DNA from: an uncultured Chryseobacterium sp.
GTDB taxonomy: Bacteria; Bacteroidota; Bacteroidia; Flavobacteriales; Weeksellaceae
Direction: 5' to 3'
Assembly (NCBI GenBank): GCA_913775525.1
Contig: CAJYLH010000034.1
Coordinates: 62,001-126,000, forward strand
DNA: 64,000 bases
The position numbers were made by a program, and so were the translations under genes. Below are positions 18,038 to 26,524 of the stretch, piece by piece (the stretch's first letter is position 1; each line of letters opens with the position of its first letter). The notes under the pieces were generated by a model. That model worked only from the letters and a program-made list of their open reading frames with translations. It was not told the DNA's origin and ran no database searches.

Positions 18038-19231
18038 TTATTTTTTCTTCTCCTTAAGCTCTTCCTTATCTTTATCTGAAGGGTTCCACACTTTTACCTC
18101 ATCATCTTTGGACAGTCCGGAAAGGATTTCAACATTAATGCCGTCACTTGCTCCTAAAGTCACATGAGCTTTTCTGAACTTACCATCTGTCTGCTTCACT
18201 TCCACAAAAGGCTTATCTTTTCCATTTACCTTTTCATACTGAATCAGGGATTCGTCCAGCAGAAGGGCATTTTTACGGGACTTAAGCACAATTTCACCAT
18301 TGGCGGAGAATCCTGCCCGGATGTATTCATTGTTAGGGTTATACACATCGCCTTCTACCGGAAATTTGATAGTTCCGTTATTATCCTTACCCTTCGGAGC
18401 GATCATGGTGAGTTTTCCCGGGAACGTCTTATTCTGCAAGGCACCGATGACAATTTTCATCGGCATGCCCTGTTTCAGTTTTCCGGCCTGGGCTTCATCA
18501 ATTTCTCCCTGGAAGATCAATGAATTAAGATCAGCGATAGAACATATGGTGGTTCCGGCGTTGAAAGAGTTGGCCTCAATAACCTGGCTCCCTACTTTTA
18601 CCGGAACTTCAAGCACAGTACCTGAAGCTTTTGAACGGATCTGGGTTGTAGCCAGCCCCTGCAGCTCCGGTGTAGCTCCAGTTTTAGCAATCTGCAATCT
18701 TTTCTGTGCCGTAACCAGCTGCTGATTGGCATTTTTCAGTGCCTGCTGCATTGAATACAGCTGCTGCTGGGAATTCAGGTATTCCTGCTGGGAAATAACC
18801 CCCTGACTATAAAGTTTCTGCTGCATGGCAAACTGCTTCTGCATATTGCTTACGTTCATTTTCGCATTGCTGATCTGGATCTGGGAAGTCTGTACATCCT
18901 GCTGTGCATTGTTTACCTCAGAAAGATTGGGAACAATCCTCACTGTTGCAATCAGTTGGCCTGCGATTACCTTATCACCTTCATCCACCAGGATTTTATC
19001 AATAATACCGGCAATATTCGGTTTGATTTCGATCTCTTCCTTTGGGACGATCTTTCCGGTAGCCATCACTTTGTCCTCCATATTCTGGATGGTAGGCTTA
19101 CGGGTGAGGAAGGCTTCCGCCTGCTTGGAATTGGATTTTACAAGATAACTTATCCCTGCAATTAATGCTACTGCCAGTAGAAGTCCCAGCAATATATAAA
19201 CAGCTTTTTTCCAGGTAAATTTCTTTTTCAT
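18038..19231 (-). CDS. MacA/HlyD-type periplasmic adaptor of an ABC exporter
   Basis: Membrane-fusion protein linking the inner-membrane ABC permeases to an outer-membrane channel. The 397 residues begin with a basic stretch and one membrane helix (VYILLGLLLAVALIAGISYLV), then a biotinyl-lipoyl half (ATGKIVPKEEIEIKPNIAGIIDKILVDEGDKV), a Gln-rich coiled coil at about 100-200, the second lipoyl half, and a beta-barrel. The C-terminus is a Lys/Glu-rich tail. It is the last gene of the exporter operon, 39 bases after the second permease. No TolC gene lies adjacent. Exported substrate is unknown. Confidence 0.9.
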   Translation of the reverse strand: MKKKFTWKKAVYILLGLLLAVALIAGISYLVKSNSKQAEAFLTRKPTIQNMEDKVMATGKIVPKEEIEIKPNIAGIIDKILVDEGDKVIAGQLIATVRIVPNLSEVNNAQQDVQTSQIQISNAKMNVSNMQKQFAMQQKLYSQGVISQQEYLNSQQQLYSMQQALKNANQQLVTAQKRLQIAKTGATPELQGLATTQIRSKASGTVLEVPVKVGSQVIEANSFNAGTTICSIADLNSLIFQGEIDEAQAGKLKQGMPMKIVIGALQNKTFPGKLTMIAPKGKDNNGTIKFPVEGDVYNPNNEYIRAGFSANGEIVLKSRKNALLLDESLIQYEKVNGKDKPFVEVKQTDGKFRKAHVTLGASDGINVEILSGLSKDDEVKVWNPSDKDKEELKEKKK

Positions 19232-19270
19232 ATGTACAGTTTACTTTTTAATTAAGCGGTTAATGTTGTA

Positions 19271-20542
19271 TTATTCTGTTCTTAATGCCTCAATAGGCCT
19301 GATTTTCACGGCCCGCTGAGCCGGAATCATCCCGATAACCAAACCTAAAACCACCATGACAGCCATGGCTGCGAAAACATTGGAATAATTAACGGTTGGG
19401 TTATAGAAAGGGAAGTCATCCTGGTTCTGGGTCAGTATATTTAAAATGATCAGGGTGAAAATCCCGAAAATAAAGCCGAGCAGCCCCGAAGATAAAGTGA
19501 TGACCACACTTTCAAGGAGGATCTGATTCCTTACCTCGGCTGGCTTGGCTCCCAATGCTCTCCGGATCCCGATTTCTTTGGTTCTCTCCTTTACCGTGAT
19601 GAGCAGGATATTGGAAATCGCAATGACTCCGGCCAGGATAGTCAGTGCTCCTACGATAATCGTCAGCAGCTGCATTCCGGAAAGAAAACCGGTGAGCTTT
19701 TTAAACTCTTTTCCCAGGTTAAAGCTCCCGAAAGCATTGGTATCGTCAGGCGATACTTTATTTTTAGCTTTCAGCTCACGCTTTACGCGCTCTTCCACTT
19801 CATTTACATTGGCGTTAGGCTTGCTTACTATCGCAAACATATCTATTTTATCGGCGGCATTATACATTTTCGTGTAGGTGGAAAGCGGAATAAATACGGT
19901 CTGGTCATTTTCAAAGCCCCCTCCTTTTTTAATCCTGAACACCCCGATGACATTAAAGAAAATCCCTTTGATGTTGATGGATTGCCCCAATGGGTTTTCT
20001 TTCTTTTTAGCATCAAAAAAATTCTTGTATACCTCTTCTCCTATCACAGCTACATTTTTATTCTCCGAAACATCGGCATCGTTGATATACCTTCCGAAAA
20101 TAAGCTTCTTCTCTGAAATTTTATTTCCTACCGGATAATCACCCGTTAAAGAATAGGTAGCACTTTTTCCGTTTTTAGACATGGATTCACCAGGCGTTCC
20201 GGTAAAACTTCCCCGTGAATTCTGTGGGGAAATATAATCGATTTCGGGAACCTTTCTTTTGAGCATATCCATATCCGGCAGCTGTAGGTTTACTTTCCTT
20301 CCTTTCGGAAACCCCTCATAAGGAATGGAAGTATTCTGGGCCCACAGGAATATGGAGTTGGTGGCAAACCCGGAAAATAGTTTATCGAAACCATTCTCCA
20401 TCCCTTTTGCAGCCCCCAGCAGGCTCACATACAGAAACATCCCCCAACCTACACCGATCATGGTAAGGAACGTCCGGAGCTTATTATTCCGCAATGAATA
20501 ATAAATTTCCTGCCAGGTATCTTTTTTAAATAAAATATTCAC
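19271..20542 (-). CDS. MacB-type ABC transporter permease (second copy)
   Basis: FtsX/MacB-family permease, 423 residues, with one N-terminal membrane helix, a MacB periplasmic core domain (about 50-270) and three C-terminal helices. The NILLITVKERTKEIGIRRALGAKP motif that contacts the ATPase is intact. The start is GTG (MNILFKKDTWQEIYYSLRNNKLR), which matches the N-terminus of the preceding paralogue. It lies 25 bases after the first permease. The ATP-binding domain is encoded separately at 22328-23017, unlike fused E. coli MacB. Confidence 0.92.
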   Translation of the reverse strand: MNILFKKDTWQEIYYSLRNNKLRTFLTMIGVGWGMFLYVSLLGAAKGMENGFDKLFSGFATNSIFLWAQNTSIPYEGFPKGRKVNLQLPDMDMLKRKVPEIDYISPQNSRGSFTGTPGESMSKNGKSATYSLTGDYPVGNKISEKKLIFGRYINDADVSENKNVAVIGEEVYKNFFDAKKKENPLGQSINIKGIFFNVIGVFRIKKGGGFENDQTVFIPLSTYTKMYNAADKIDMFAIVSKPNANVNEVEERVKRELKAKNKVSPDDTNAFGSFNLGKEFKKLTGFLSGMQLLTIIVGALTILAGVIAISNILLITVKERTKEIGIRRALGAKPAEVRNQILLESVVITLSSGLLGFIFGIFTLIILNILTQNQDDFPFYNPTVNYSNVFAAMAVMVVLGLVIGMIPAQRAVKIRPIEALRTE

Positions 20543-20567
20543 TGTAGTGCCGTATGAGTTATTATTG

Positions 20568-21797
20568 TTATTCTGTTCTTAATGCTTCTATCGGTTTGAT
20601 CCTTGAAGCCCGGTATGCCGGCACGAATCCAGCAACAAGCCCGGAAAAAATTAAAGCAATAAAAGCCATCAGGATCGTTCCCCAGCCTACCGCCGGTTCC
20701 CTGATGAAATATTCTTCCAGGTTGTTTCCGATCAGTTTCAGGGCAAGAACACCGAGTGCTACCCCAACAATCCCGGAAACAACTGTAATGACTACACTCT
20801 CCTGTACGATCAGCGCCACAATGCTTCCCGGCTTGGCTCCGATGGCTTTTCTCACCCCGATTTCCTTGGTCCTTTCTTTCACGATATACACCATGATGTT
20901 ACTGATCCCGATAATCCCCGCAAGCAATGTCCCCATCCCAATGAACCCTACGATAGCCGTCAACACAGCCATAAAGGTGAAGGTATCATTCATGTTCTGG
21001 GCATTGTTCCAGACCCTGACTCCATTTTCATCATCAGGCGCAACATTTTTCCTTGATTTCAGGCGTTCTTTCAGCTCATCCCCGTATTTGATGGCCTGCT
21101 GAGGAGTAAGATGCTCATCATAGGCAATATACACCGTATTGACTGTATCAGAGCCTTTTTTCATCTGCTGCAGAGTGGTTATAGGAACCGTAATATGCCT
21201 TTCATCCCAATCTCCTCCATCATCGGAAAACACACCCACTACCCTGAACATCGTTCCGTTGATGTTTAAATCCTTTCCTACCGGGCTTCCGTTTTTAATG
21301 AGATCCCGCTGTACCATCCTCCCGATAACAGCAACATTCTGCTTCCGTTCTATGTCTATAGGTGACAGATAACGGCCTTCCAGGATTTTCCTGTTTTCAA
21401 TGAACTGCTCCTGAGGATCTGCACCGTTCACCTGATACGTACCGCTTTCCTTTCCGTATTTTACCATAAGGCTGGATGTATATCTTGGTGTAGAATAACC
21501 CACCTTTTTCTTATCGGTATCCACCAGGAAATCATAATCATCATTATTCATGGTTACCGTTCTGTCTGACTGCAGTCCGTTATAAGCGATCGTAGTTTTC
21601 CCGGTAAAAATGGAGATGAGGTTTTGCGCATCCCGTGTAAATCCCTGGGTAAATGCATTCTGAAGCCCCGTTCCGATCCCGAAAAGAACAATGAAGATAA
21701 ACAGTCCCAGCGCCACAGTAAACCCAGAAAGCACCGTCCGCAATACATTACTGCGAATAGAACTGAATATTTCCTGCCAACGGTCTAGGTCAAACAT
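20568..21797 (-). CDS. MacB-type ABC transporter permease (first copy)
   Basis: FtsX/MacB-family permease, 409 residues, paralogous to the next gene: same N-terminal DRWQEIFSSIRSNVLRT helix, periplasmic MacB core, and the NIMVYIVKERTKEIGVRKAIGAKP coupling motif before three C-terminal helices. The two permeases probably heterodimerise around one ATPase dimer. A four-helix-bundle gene separates it from the ATPase gene upstream. Confidence 0.92.
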   Translation of the reverse strand: MFDLDRWQEIFSSIRSNVLRTVLSGFTVALGLFIFIVLFGIGTGLQNAFTQGFTRDAQNLISIFTGKTTIAYNGLQSDRTVTMNNDDYDFLVDTDKKKVGYSTPRYTSSLMVKYGKESGTYQVNGADPQEQFIENRKILEGRYLSPIDIERKQNVAVIGRMVQRDLIKNGSPVGKDLNINGTMFRVVGVFSDDGGDWDERHITVPITTLQQMKKGSDTVNTVYIAYDEHLTPQQAIKYGDELKERLKSRKNVAPDDENGVRVWNNAQNMNDTFTFMAVLTAIVGFIGMGTLLAGIIGISNIMVYIVKERTKEIGVRKAIGAKPGSIVALIVQESVVITVVSGIVGVALGVLALKLIGNNLEEYFIREPAVGWGTILMAFIALIFSGLVAGFVPAYRASRIKPIEALRTE

Positions 21798-21873
21798 ACT
21801 TTATTTTTAGATGAATTGTGAATTATTTAATATCAATTTTTTTCAAAGTCAATTTATAGGGTAAAGGTGAAAA

Positions 21874-22233
21874 TCAACTGCCTGCTTTTATCATTTTGGT
21901 TAATAATATAAATTCCGTTTTTATCAAATTTCCAACTTTGGTTAAATCTTCAACATTCATATAACCACACTCAATAATAATATCAAAACAAGAATCGAGT
22001 TCTACTACTGAACCTCTTGCTATTTCAAAATATCTTTTTCTTTCAACTTCAGTTTTCCTTGAACAACCTTCTGTGATGTTTAGTACTACAGAAATGGAAG
22101 CCCTTTTAATCTGATCTGTTAAATTAAATCTTTCATTATCCGGCAGTTTTGCTACCAATCTATAACATTCAAACCTCAATTCTCTGGCTGACTTATGTAC
22201 ATCAAGCTTATAATGATTTAAATTTAAAAACAT
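21874..22233 (-). CDS. Four-helix-bundle protein (23S rRNA-intervening-sequence family)
   Basis: A 119-residue all-helical protein of the TIGR02436/IVP type. Characteristic stretches are LDVHKSARELRFECYRLVAKLP at the start, then QIKRASISVVLNITEGCSR and KRYFEIARGSVVELDSCF. Members are often found inside 23S rRNA intervening sequences or dropped between unrelated genes; the family fold also includes the DGR accessory protein Avd. Here it interrupts an ABC-exporter operon and is followed upstream by three ATTCACT copies (22284-22319), as if the unit were inserted. No reverse transcriptase is nearby. Function is unknown. Confidence 0.85.
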   Translation of the reverse strand: MFLNLNHYKLDVHKSARELRFECYRLVAKLPDNERFNLTDQIKRASISVVLNITEGCSRKTEVERKRYFEIARGSVVELDSCFDIIIECGYMNVEDLTKVGNLIKTEFILLTKMIKAGS

Positions 22234-22283
22234 TACTATTTTTTTTCATCGGTTGTATTTTATCAAAAAGACATTCTTTCAAA

Positions 22284-22319
22284 ATTCACTGCAAAGCTAT
22301 TGACCATTCACTATTCACT
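22284..22319. repeat. ATTCACT short repeats beside the four-helix-bundle gene
   Basis: Three copies of ATTCACT (22284-22290, 22306-22312, 22313-22319), two in tandem, lie between the ABC ATPase stop and the four-helix-bundle start. Nothing recognisable as a transposon end is seen. They may mark the border of the inserted gene. Confidence 0.5.
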
Positions 22320-22327
22320 GCTATCTA

Positions 22328-23017
22328 TTATAACACATGCTGTACAATAAACTCATCACTTTCTATAATGCCATCCTTTAAGACTACATTACGTTTGGTT
22401 TGCGCCGCAACATCGGGTTCGTGGGTTACCACAATGATGGTTTTTCCTTCATTATTGATATCCTGAAGAAGCTTCATAATATCATGGGTGGTTTTGGAAT
22501 CCAACGCACCGGTCGGTTCATCCGCAAGCACTACTTTAGGATCAGTAATCAGGGCACGGGCAATGGCCACCCTTTGTTTTTGTCCGCCTGAAAGTTCATT
22601 GGGCAAGTGGTTGGCCCATTGTGCCAATCCTACCTTTTCAAGGTATTCCATTGCTTTCTGGTTCCGTTCTTTTCTGGGAACATTCTGGTAATACAGCGGA
22701 AGGGCAACATTATCCAGAGCAGTCTTATAGCCGATCAGATTAAAAGACTGAAAGATAAATCCTAAAAACCGGCTTCTGTATTCGGCCGCTTTCACTTCAG
22801 ACAAATGCTCAATTGGGACATTATCCAGCTCATATACCCCTGAATCTTTTTCATCCAGGATACCGATGATATTCAGCAGCGTTGACTTTCCGGATCCGGA
22901 ACTTCCCATGATGGAAACAAACTCGCCTTCGGAAATCGTAAGATTGATTCCTTTCAGCACATGGAGCTTGCTCTTTCCGGTGTCGTATGATTTATATAAA
23001 TCTTCGATTACTAACAT
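22328..23017 (-). CDS. MacB/LolD-type ABC transporter ATP-binding protein
   Basis: A 229-residue ATPase with Walker [11 protein letters not shown]-loop [13 protein letters not shown] signature [15 protein letters not shown], Walker [13 protein letters not shown] and the H-loop VVTHEP. The sequence places it in the MacB/LolD/FtsE group that drives FtsX-type permeases, consistent with the two permeases downstream. It is the first gene of the exporter cluster. Substrate could be a peptide, lipoprotein or antimicrobial; sequence does not decide. Confidence 0.94.
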   Translation of the reverse strand: MLVIEDLYKSYDTGKSKLHVLKGINLTISEGEFVSIMGSSGSGKSTLLNIIGILDEKDSGVYELDNVPIEHLSEVKAAEYRSRFLGFIFQSFNLIGYKTALDNVALPLYYQNVPRKERNQKAMEYLEKVGLAQWANHLPNELSGGQKQRVAIARALITDPKVVLADEPTGALDSKTTHDIMKLLQDINNEGKTIIVVTHEPDVAAQTKRNVVLKDGIIESDEFIVQHVL

Positions 23018-23437
23018 GAAGTGGTATATCTTTATGCCTAATAAGTAGAAGCAACCCGGGATTTGTTACAAGAACCTGTTTTTATTGCAATAAATCATTG
23101 TTTAATATTTTATATTCTGATTTACAGTTTATTAAAATAAAGCGTTTAACTATAATCGCATAATTCATCACCTTTTTATAACGCAACTCCTCCAAAAACC
23201 AATAGGGAAGGAAGTTTCCGGCAAATGTGGAAAACTTTTACGGTTAAAACTCAATGATTTAGTATTTGCCTCTTTTAAAATCAGTTCTTTTTTTAGAACT
23301 TTGTAGCTATAGACTACTAAGGATAAGGCGGTACCGTAAGAGAAGGACAAAATCCCTTAAGCGACGGTTAATCAGCCAATTGAATTTTATCAACTTTATC
23401 CAAAGTGTCCTGATTATAAATTTTAAAGACGTTTAGT
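23018..23437 (+). promoter_or_regulatory. Long nrdB upstream region with a candidate structured leader
   Basis: 420 bases without a gene between the divergent ABC ATPase and nrdB. The first ~270 bases are AT-rich with nothing I recognise. From about 23322 to 23391 nested complementary segments could fold: GATAA/TTATC (23322-23326, 23387-23391), GGC/GCC (23327-23329, 23375-23377), ACCGT/ACGGT (23333-23337, 23364-23368) and AAGG/CCTT (23343-23346, 23555 numbering equivalent 23355-23358). It does not fit the cobalamin riboswitch as I know it. It is a candidate cis-regulatory RNA for ribonucleotide reductase. Confidence 0.4.
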
Positions 23438-24412
23438 ATGGGAGTTTTTGATAAAAGAGTAAGTTATAAACCATTTGAATACCCTGAAGTACTTCAGTTT
23501 GTGGAAGCGATCAACAAATCCTTCTGGGTGCATTCGGAAGTGGATTTCACCGCGGATGTTCAGGATTTTCATTCACAACTTGAGCCTCATGAAAAACATG
23601 CCGTAAAAAATGCCCTTCTGGCTATTGCTCAGATTGAGGTATCTGTAAAAACCTTCTGGGGCAACCTGTATAATCACCTTCCAAAGCCTGAATTCAATGG
23701 CCTGGGAGCCACATTTGCAGAATGTGAGTTCCGTCATTCGGAAGCCTATTCGCGCCTTCTTGAGGTATTGGGTTATAACGAGGAATTCCTGAGTGTCATT
23801 GAGATCCCTGCGGTAAAAAAGAGGATCGATTTCCTTTCCAATGTTTTGAAACATGCGAACTCCGCTACTCCTAAAGAATACGTATCGTCACTTTTATTAT
23901 TCAGCATCCTGATCGAGAACGTATCCCTTTTCTCCCAGTTTGCCATCATTCTTTCGTTTACCCGTTTTAAAGGGTATATGAAAAATGTTTCCAATATCAT
24001 TGCCTGGACTTCCATTGATGAGCAGATCCACGCCAATGCAGGAATTTTCCTCATCAATAAAATCCGTGAAGAACAGCCGGAACTTTTAACCGATTCTGAT
24101 ATCGAAGATATTTATACCCTGGTAGACCAGTCGGTAGAACTCGAAGGGGAAATCCTGGACTGGATTTTCGAACTGGGTGAACTGAGTGTATTCTCCAGAG
24201 AAGACCTTCTGAACTTTATGAAGTACCGTGTTGACGACAGTCTGAAGAAAATCAATATGGCACCACGCTATAATATTTCTTCTGAACAATACCGTCCGAT
24301 GGTATGGTTCGAAGAAGAGGTTTTTGCCAACTCTATGGATGATTTCTTTGCCAAAAGGCCGGTGGATTATACCAAACACGATAAGAGTATTACCGCAAAC
24401 GATCTTTTTTAA
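23438..24412 (+). CDS. nrdB: Class I ribonucleotide reductase, beta (radical) subunit
   Basis: Provides the dinuclear-metal/tyrosyl radical cofactor for deoxyribonucleotide synthesis. The 324 residues contain the ferritin-like ligand set Glu67, Glu97, His100, Glu160, Glu195 and His198. Tyr104 in EFRHSEAY occupies the radical tyrosine position. Glu67 replaces the Asp seen in the E. coli enzyme. There is no N-terminal ATP-cone. It precedes nrdA by 224 bases, the reverse of the usual nrdA-nrdB order. Assignment is secure; the metal form cannot be told from sequence. Confidence 0.97.
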   Translation: MGVFDKRVSYKPFEYPEVLQFVEAINKSFWVHSEVDFTADVQDFHSQLEPHEKHAVKNALLAIAQIEVSVKTFWGNLYNHLPKPEFNGLGATFAECEFRHSEAYSRLLEVLGYNEEFLSVIEIPAVKKRIDFLSNVLKHANSATPKEYVSSLLLFSILIENVSLFSQFAIILSFTRFKGYMKNVSNIIAWTSIDEQIHANAGIFLINKIREEQPELLTDSDIEDIYTLVDQSVELEGEILDWIFELGELSVFSREDLLNFMKYRVDDSLKKINMAPRYNISSEQYRPMVWFEEEVFANSMDDFFAKRPVDYTKHDKSITANDLF

Positions 24413-24636
24413 GGACTGAGTCGTGAACAAGGCGCGAGCGAAGCGAGCGTCAAAGCAGCCTGAATCTAAGCAGTCATGTTATGTATGGTTTTACAGCATG
24501 GGCCAGCAAAAGATCTGAAGCCAGTTTCCGGATGTCAAAATGACATTCTGAAAACAGAATTTCGAAATTACTATAAGATACCTAATAACAATTCCTGAGT
24601 ATTAAACATGCTCGGGAATTGGAAAATATAACAGCT
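24413..24636 (+). other. Hairpin-rich spacer between nrdB and nrdA
   Basis: Contains a GC-rich GCGAGCGAAGCGAGCG-type element near 24435-24452, then ATGTCA-AAA-TGACAT (24532-24546), ATTCTG-AAAA-CAGAAT (24545-24560, sharing two bases with the former), and a ten-pair stem 24590-24599 with 24611-24620 just before the nrdA start. No T-run follows any of them, so they are not ordinary terminators. They could tune the NrdB:NrdA ratio by RNA processing or stability. Confidence 0.5.
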
Positions 24637-26295
24637 ATGGAAGAACAACATACAAATATATGGTGGCTCAATGAAGAGTCTGAGCAGATGCTCAACAGAG
24701 GCTACCTTCTGAAAGGTGAAACAGTGGAAGGTGCTATCGACAGGATTACCACTGCCGCTGCCAAAAAACTATACAAACCGGAACTTCAGCCGGCGTTCAA
24801 AGAAATGATCACCAAAGGATGGATCAGTTTCTCTTCTCCCGTATGGGCTAATATGGGAACCCAGAGAGGGCTTCCTATTTCATGTTTCAACGTTCATATT
24901 CCAGACAGTATTGAAGGCATTACCCACAAGATGGGTGAGGTTATCATGCAGACCAAAATCGGGGGCGGAACTTCAGGATATTTCGGAGAACTGCGTAACC
25001 GGGGTACTGCCGTAACGGATAACGGAAAATCTTCGGGAGCCGTATCTTTTATGAAGCTCTTCGACACGGCCATGGATGTAGTATCACAAGGAGGTGTGCG
25101 ACGAGGTGCGTTTGCCGCTTATCTTGATATTGATCACGGCGATATCGAAGAATTCCTCTCTATCAAAGATATCGGTAGCCCGATCCAGAACTTATTTACC
25201 GGTGTCTGTGTTCCGGATTACTGGATGCAGGATATGATAGACGGGGATATGGAGAAACGTAAAGTATGGGCAAGGGTTCTTGAAAGCCGTCAGCAGAAAG
25301 GCCTTCCGTATATTTTCTTTACCGATAACGTTAACAGAAACAAACCTCAGGTTTATAAAGATTTAGGATTACCGGTAAATGCCAGTAACCTGTGTTCAGA
25401 GATTATGCTGCCTTCCACCAGGGAAGAATCGTTCATCTGCTGTTTATCTTCCATGAACTTAGAACTGTATGACGAGTGGAAAGATACCGATGCAGTAAAA
25501 TTAGCCGTGTATTTCCTTGATGCCGTTTTATCTGAATTCATAGACAAAACAGAGGGTAACTATTACCTTCAGGGAGCCAGAAATTTCGCTATGCGCCACC
25601 GTGCACTTGGTTTAGGTGCATTGGGATACCATTCTTACCTTCAGAAGAACATGATTCCTTTTGAAAGCTTCGAGGCAACACAGTTCAATGCAAGAGCGTT
25701 CAGGCATATTAAGGAGCAGGCAGAACAGGCCTCAAGGGAACTGGCCAATATCTACGGTGAACCGGAATTACTGAAAGGATACGGACTGAGAAATACCACT
25801 ACGATGGCCATTGCTCCTACCACTTCAAGCTCGGCTATTCTGGGACAGACTTCTCCGGGGATCGAGCCTTTCGCTTCCAACTATTATAAAGCCGGTCTTG
25901 CAAAAGGAAACTTTATGCGTAAAAATAAATACCTGGCGAAATTGCTGGAGCAAAAAGGACTGGATAATGAGGAAACATGGAGGACCATCATGCTTAACCA
26001 TGGTTCCGTGCAGCACCTGAAAGAACTTTCTGAAGAAGAGAAAGCCGTTTTCAAAACGTTCAAGGAAATTTCTCCTATGGAGATCATTTCTCAGGCTGCA
26101 CAGAGACAGCAGTATATTGACCAGGCGCAGTCACTTAACCTTCAGATTCCTTCAACCATGCCGGTGAAAGATGTTAATTACCTGTATATCGAAGCCTGGA
26201 AAAAAGGAGTAAAAACTTTGTATTATCAAAGAAGTTCTTCGGTATCTAAAGAACTGATGGTTAATTTCGTAAGCTGTTCCAGCTGCGAAGCTTAA
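24637..26295 (+). CDS. nrdA: Class I ribonucleotide reductase, alpha (catalytic) subunit
   Basis: Reduces ribonucleoside diphosphates. The start is the ATG at 24637 (552 residues); a TTG six codons upstream overlaps the spacer hairpin and is rejected. Active-site residues are present: Cys83 (PISCFN), Asn251/Cys253/Glu255 (NLCSE), Cys268, the radical-transfer Tyr529-Tyr530 pair, and a C-terminal Cys547-x-x-Cys550 for re-reduction. At 552 residues it is about 200 shorter than E. coli NrdA and lacks the N-terminal ATP-cone, so overall activity is probably not controlled by dATP through that domain. A strong terminator follows. Confidence 0.96.
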   Translation: MEEQHTNIWWLNEESEQMLNRGYLLKGETVEGAIDRITTAAAKKLYKPELQPAFKEMITKGWISFSSPVWANMGTQRGLPISCFNVHIPDSIEGITHKMGEVIMQTKIGGGTSGYFGELRNRGTAVTDNGKSSGAVSFMKLFDTAMDVVSQGGVRRGAFAAYLDIDHGDIEEFLSIKDIGSPIQNLFTGVCVPDYWMQDMIDGDMEKRKVWARVLESRQQKGLPYIFFTDNVNRNKPQVYKDLGLPVNASNLCSEIMLPSTREESFICCLSSMNLELYDEWKDTDAVKLAVYFLDAVLSEFIDKTEGNYYLQGARNFAMRHRALGLGALGYHSYLQKNMIPFESFEATQFNARAFRHIKEQAEQASRELANIYGEPELLKGYGLRNTTTMAIAPTTSSSAILGQTSPGIEPFASNYYKAGLAKGNFMRKNKYLAKLLEQKGLDNEETWRTIMLNHGSVQHLKELSEEEKAVFKTFKEISPMEIISQAAQRQQYIDQAQSLNLQIPSTMPVKDVNYLYIEAWKKGVKTLYYQRSSSVSKELMVNFVSCSSCEA

Positions 26296-26321
26296 TAAGA
26301 TTTAAATTTCATTATGATATC

Positions 26322-26351
26322 AAAACCCGGGATTCAGAATCCCGGGTTTTT
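26322..26351 (+). terminator. Terminator of nrdBA
   Basis: A 13-pair stem (26322-26334 with 26338-26350, three-base loop) rich in CCCGGG, followed by a T-run ending TTTTTG. Confidence 0.88.
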
Positions 26352-26466
26352 GTTTGATTGATAATTATTGATAAGGCTTTAAACCCTGTCAAAGATGATA
26401 ATTTCCAAACTGTATCAGTGCATGTTTGTGATCACCATAGCTCTTAAAGCTCCAGAGGAATTCAGG

Positions 26467-26494
26467 TAAAAAGGCCGCCAAAGAAATGGCAGCC
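26467..26494 (-). terminator. Terminator of the Oar-like receptor gene
   Basis: Minus-strand eight-pair stem GGCTGCCA/TGGCGGCC (one G-T pair, six-base loop) followed by five T. It lies 31 bases after the receptor stop. Confidence 0.75.
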
Positions 26495-26524
26495 TCGTGA
26501 AAAAATTTAAGTAAATAAAAATGA

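Noticed and set aside
21874..22233. Diversity-generating retroelement accessory gene (Avd)
   Set aside because: No reverse transcriptase or template/variable repeats nearby; fits the IVS-type four-helix-bundle family.
23300..23437. Cobalamin riboswitch before nrdB
   Set aside because: The conserved B12-box and GCCACTG core were not found; left as an unknown structured leader.
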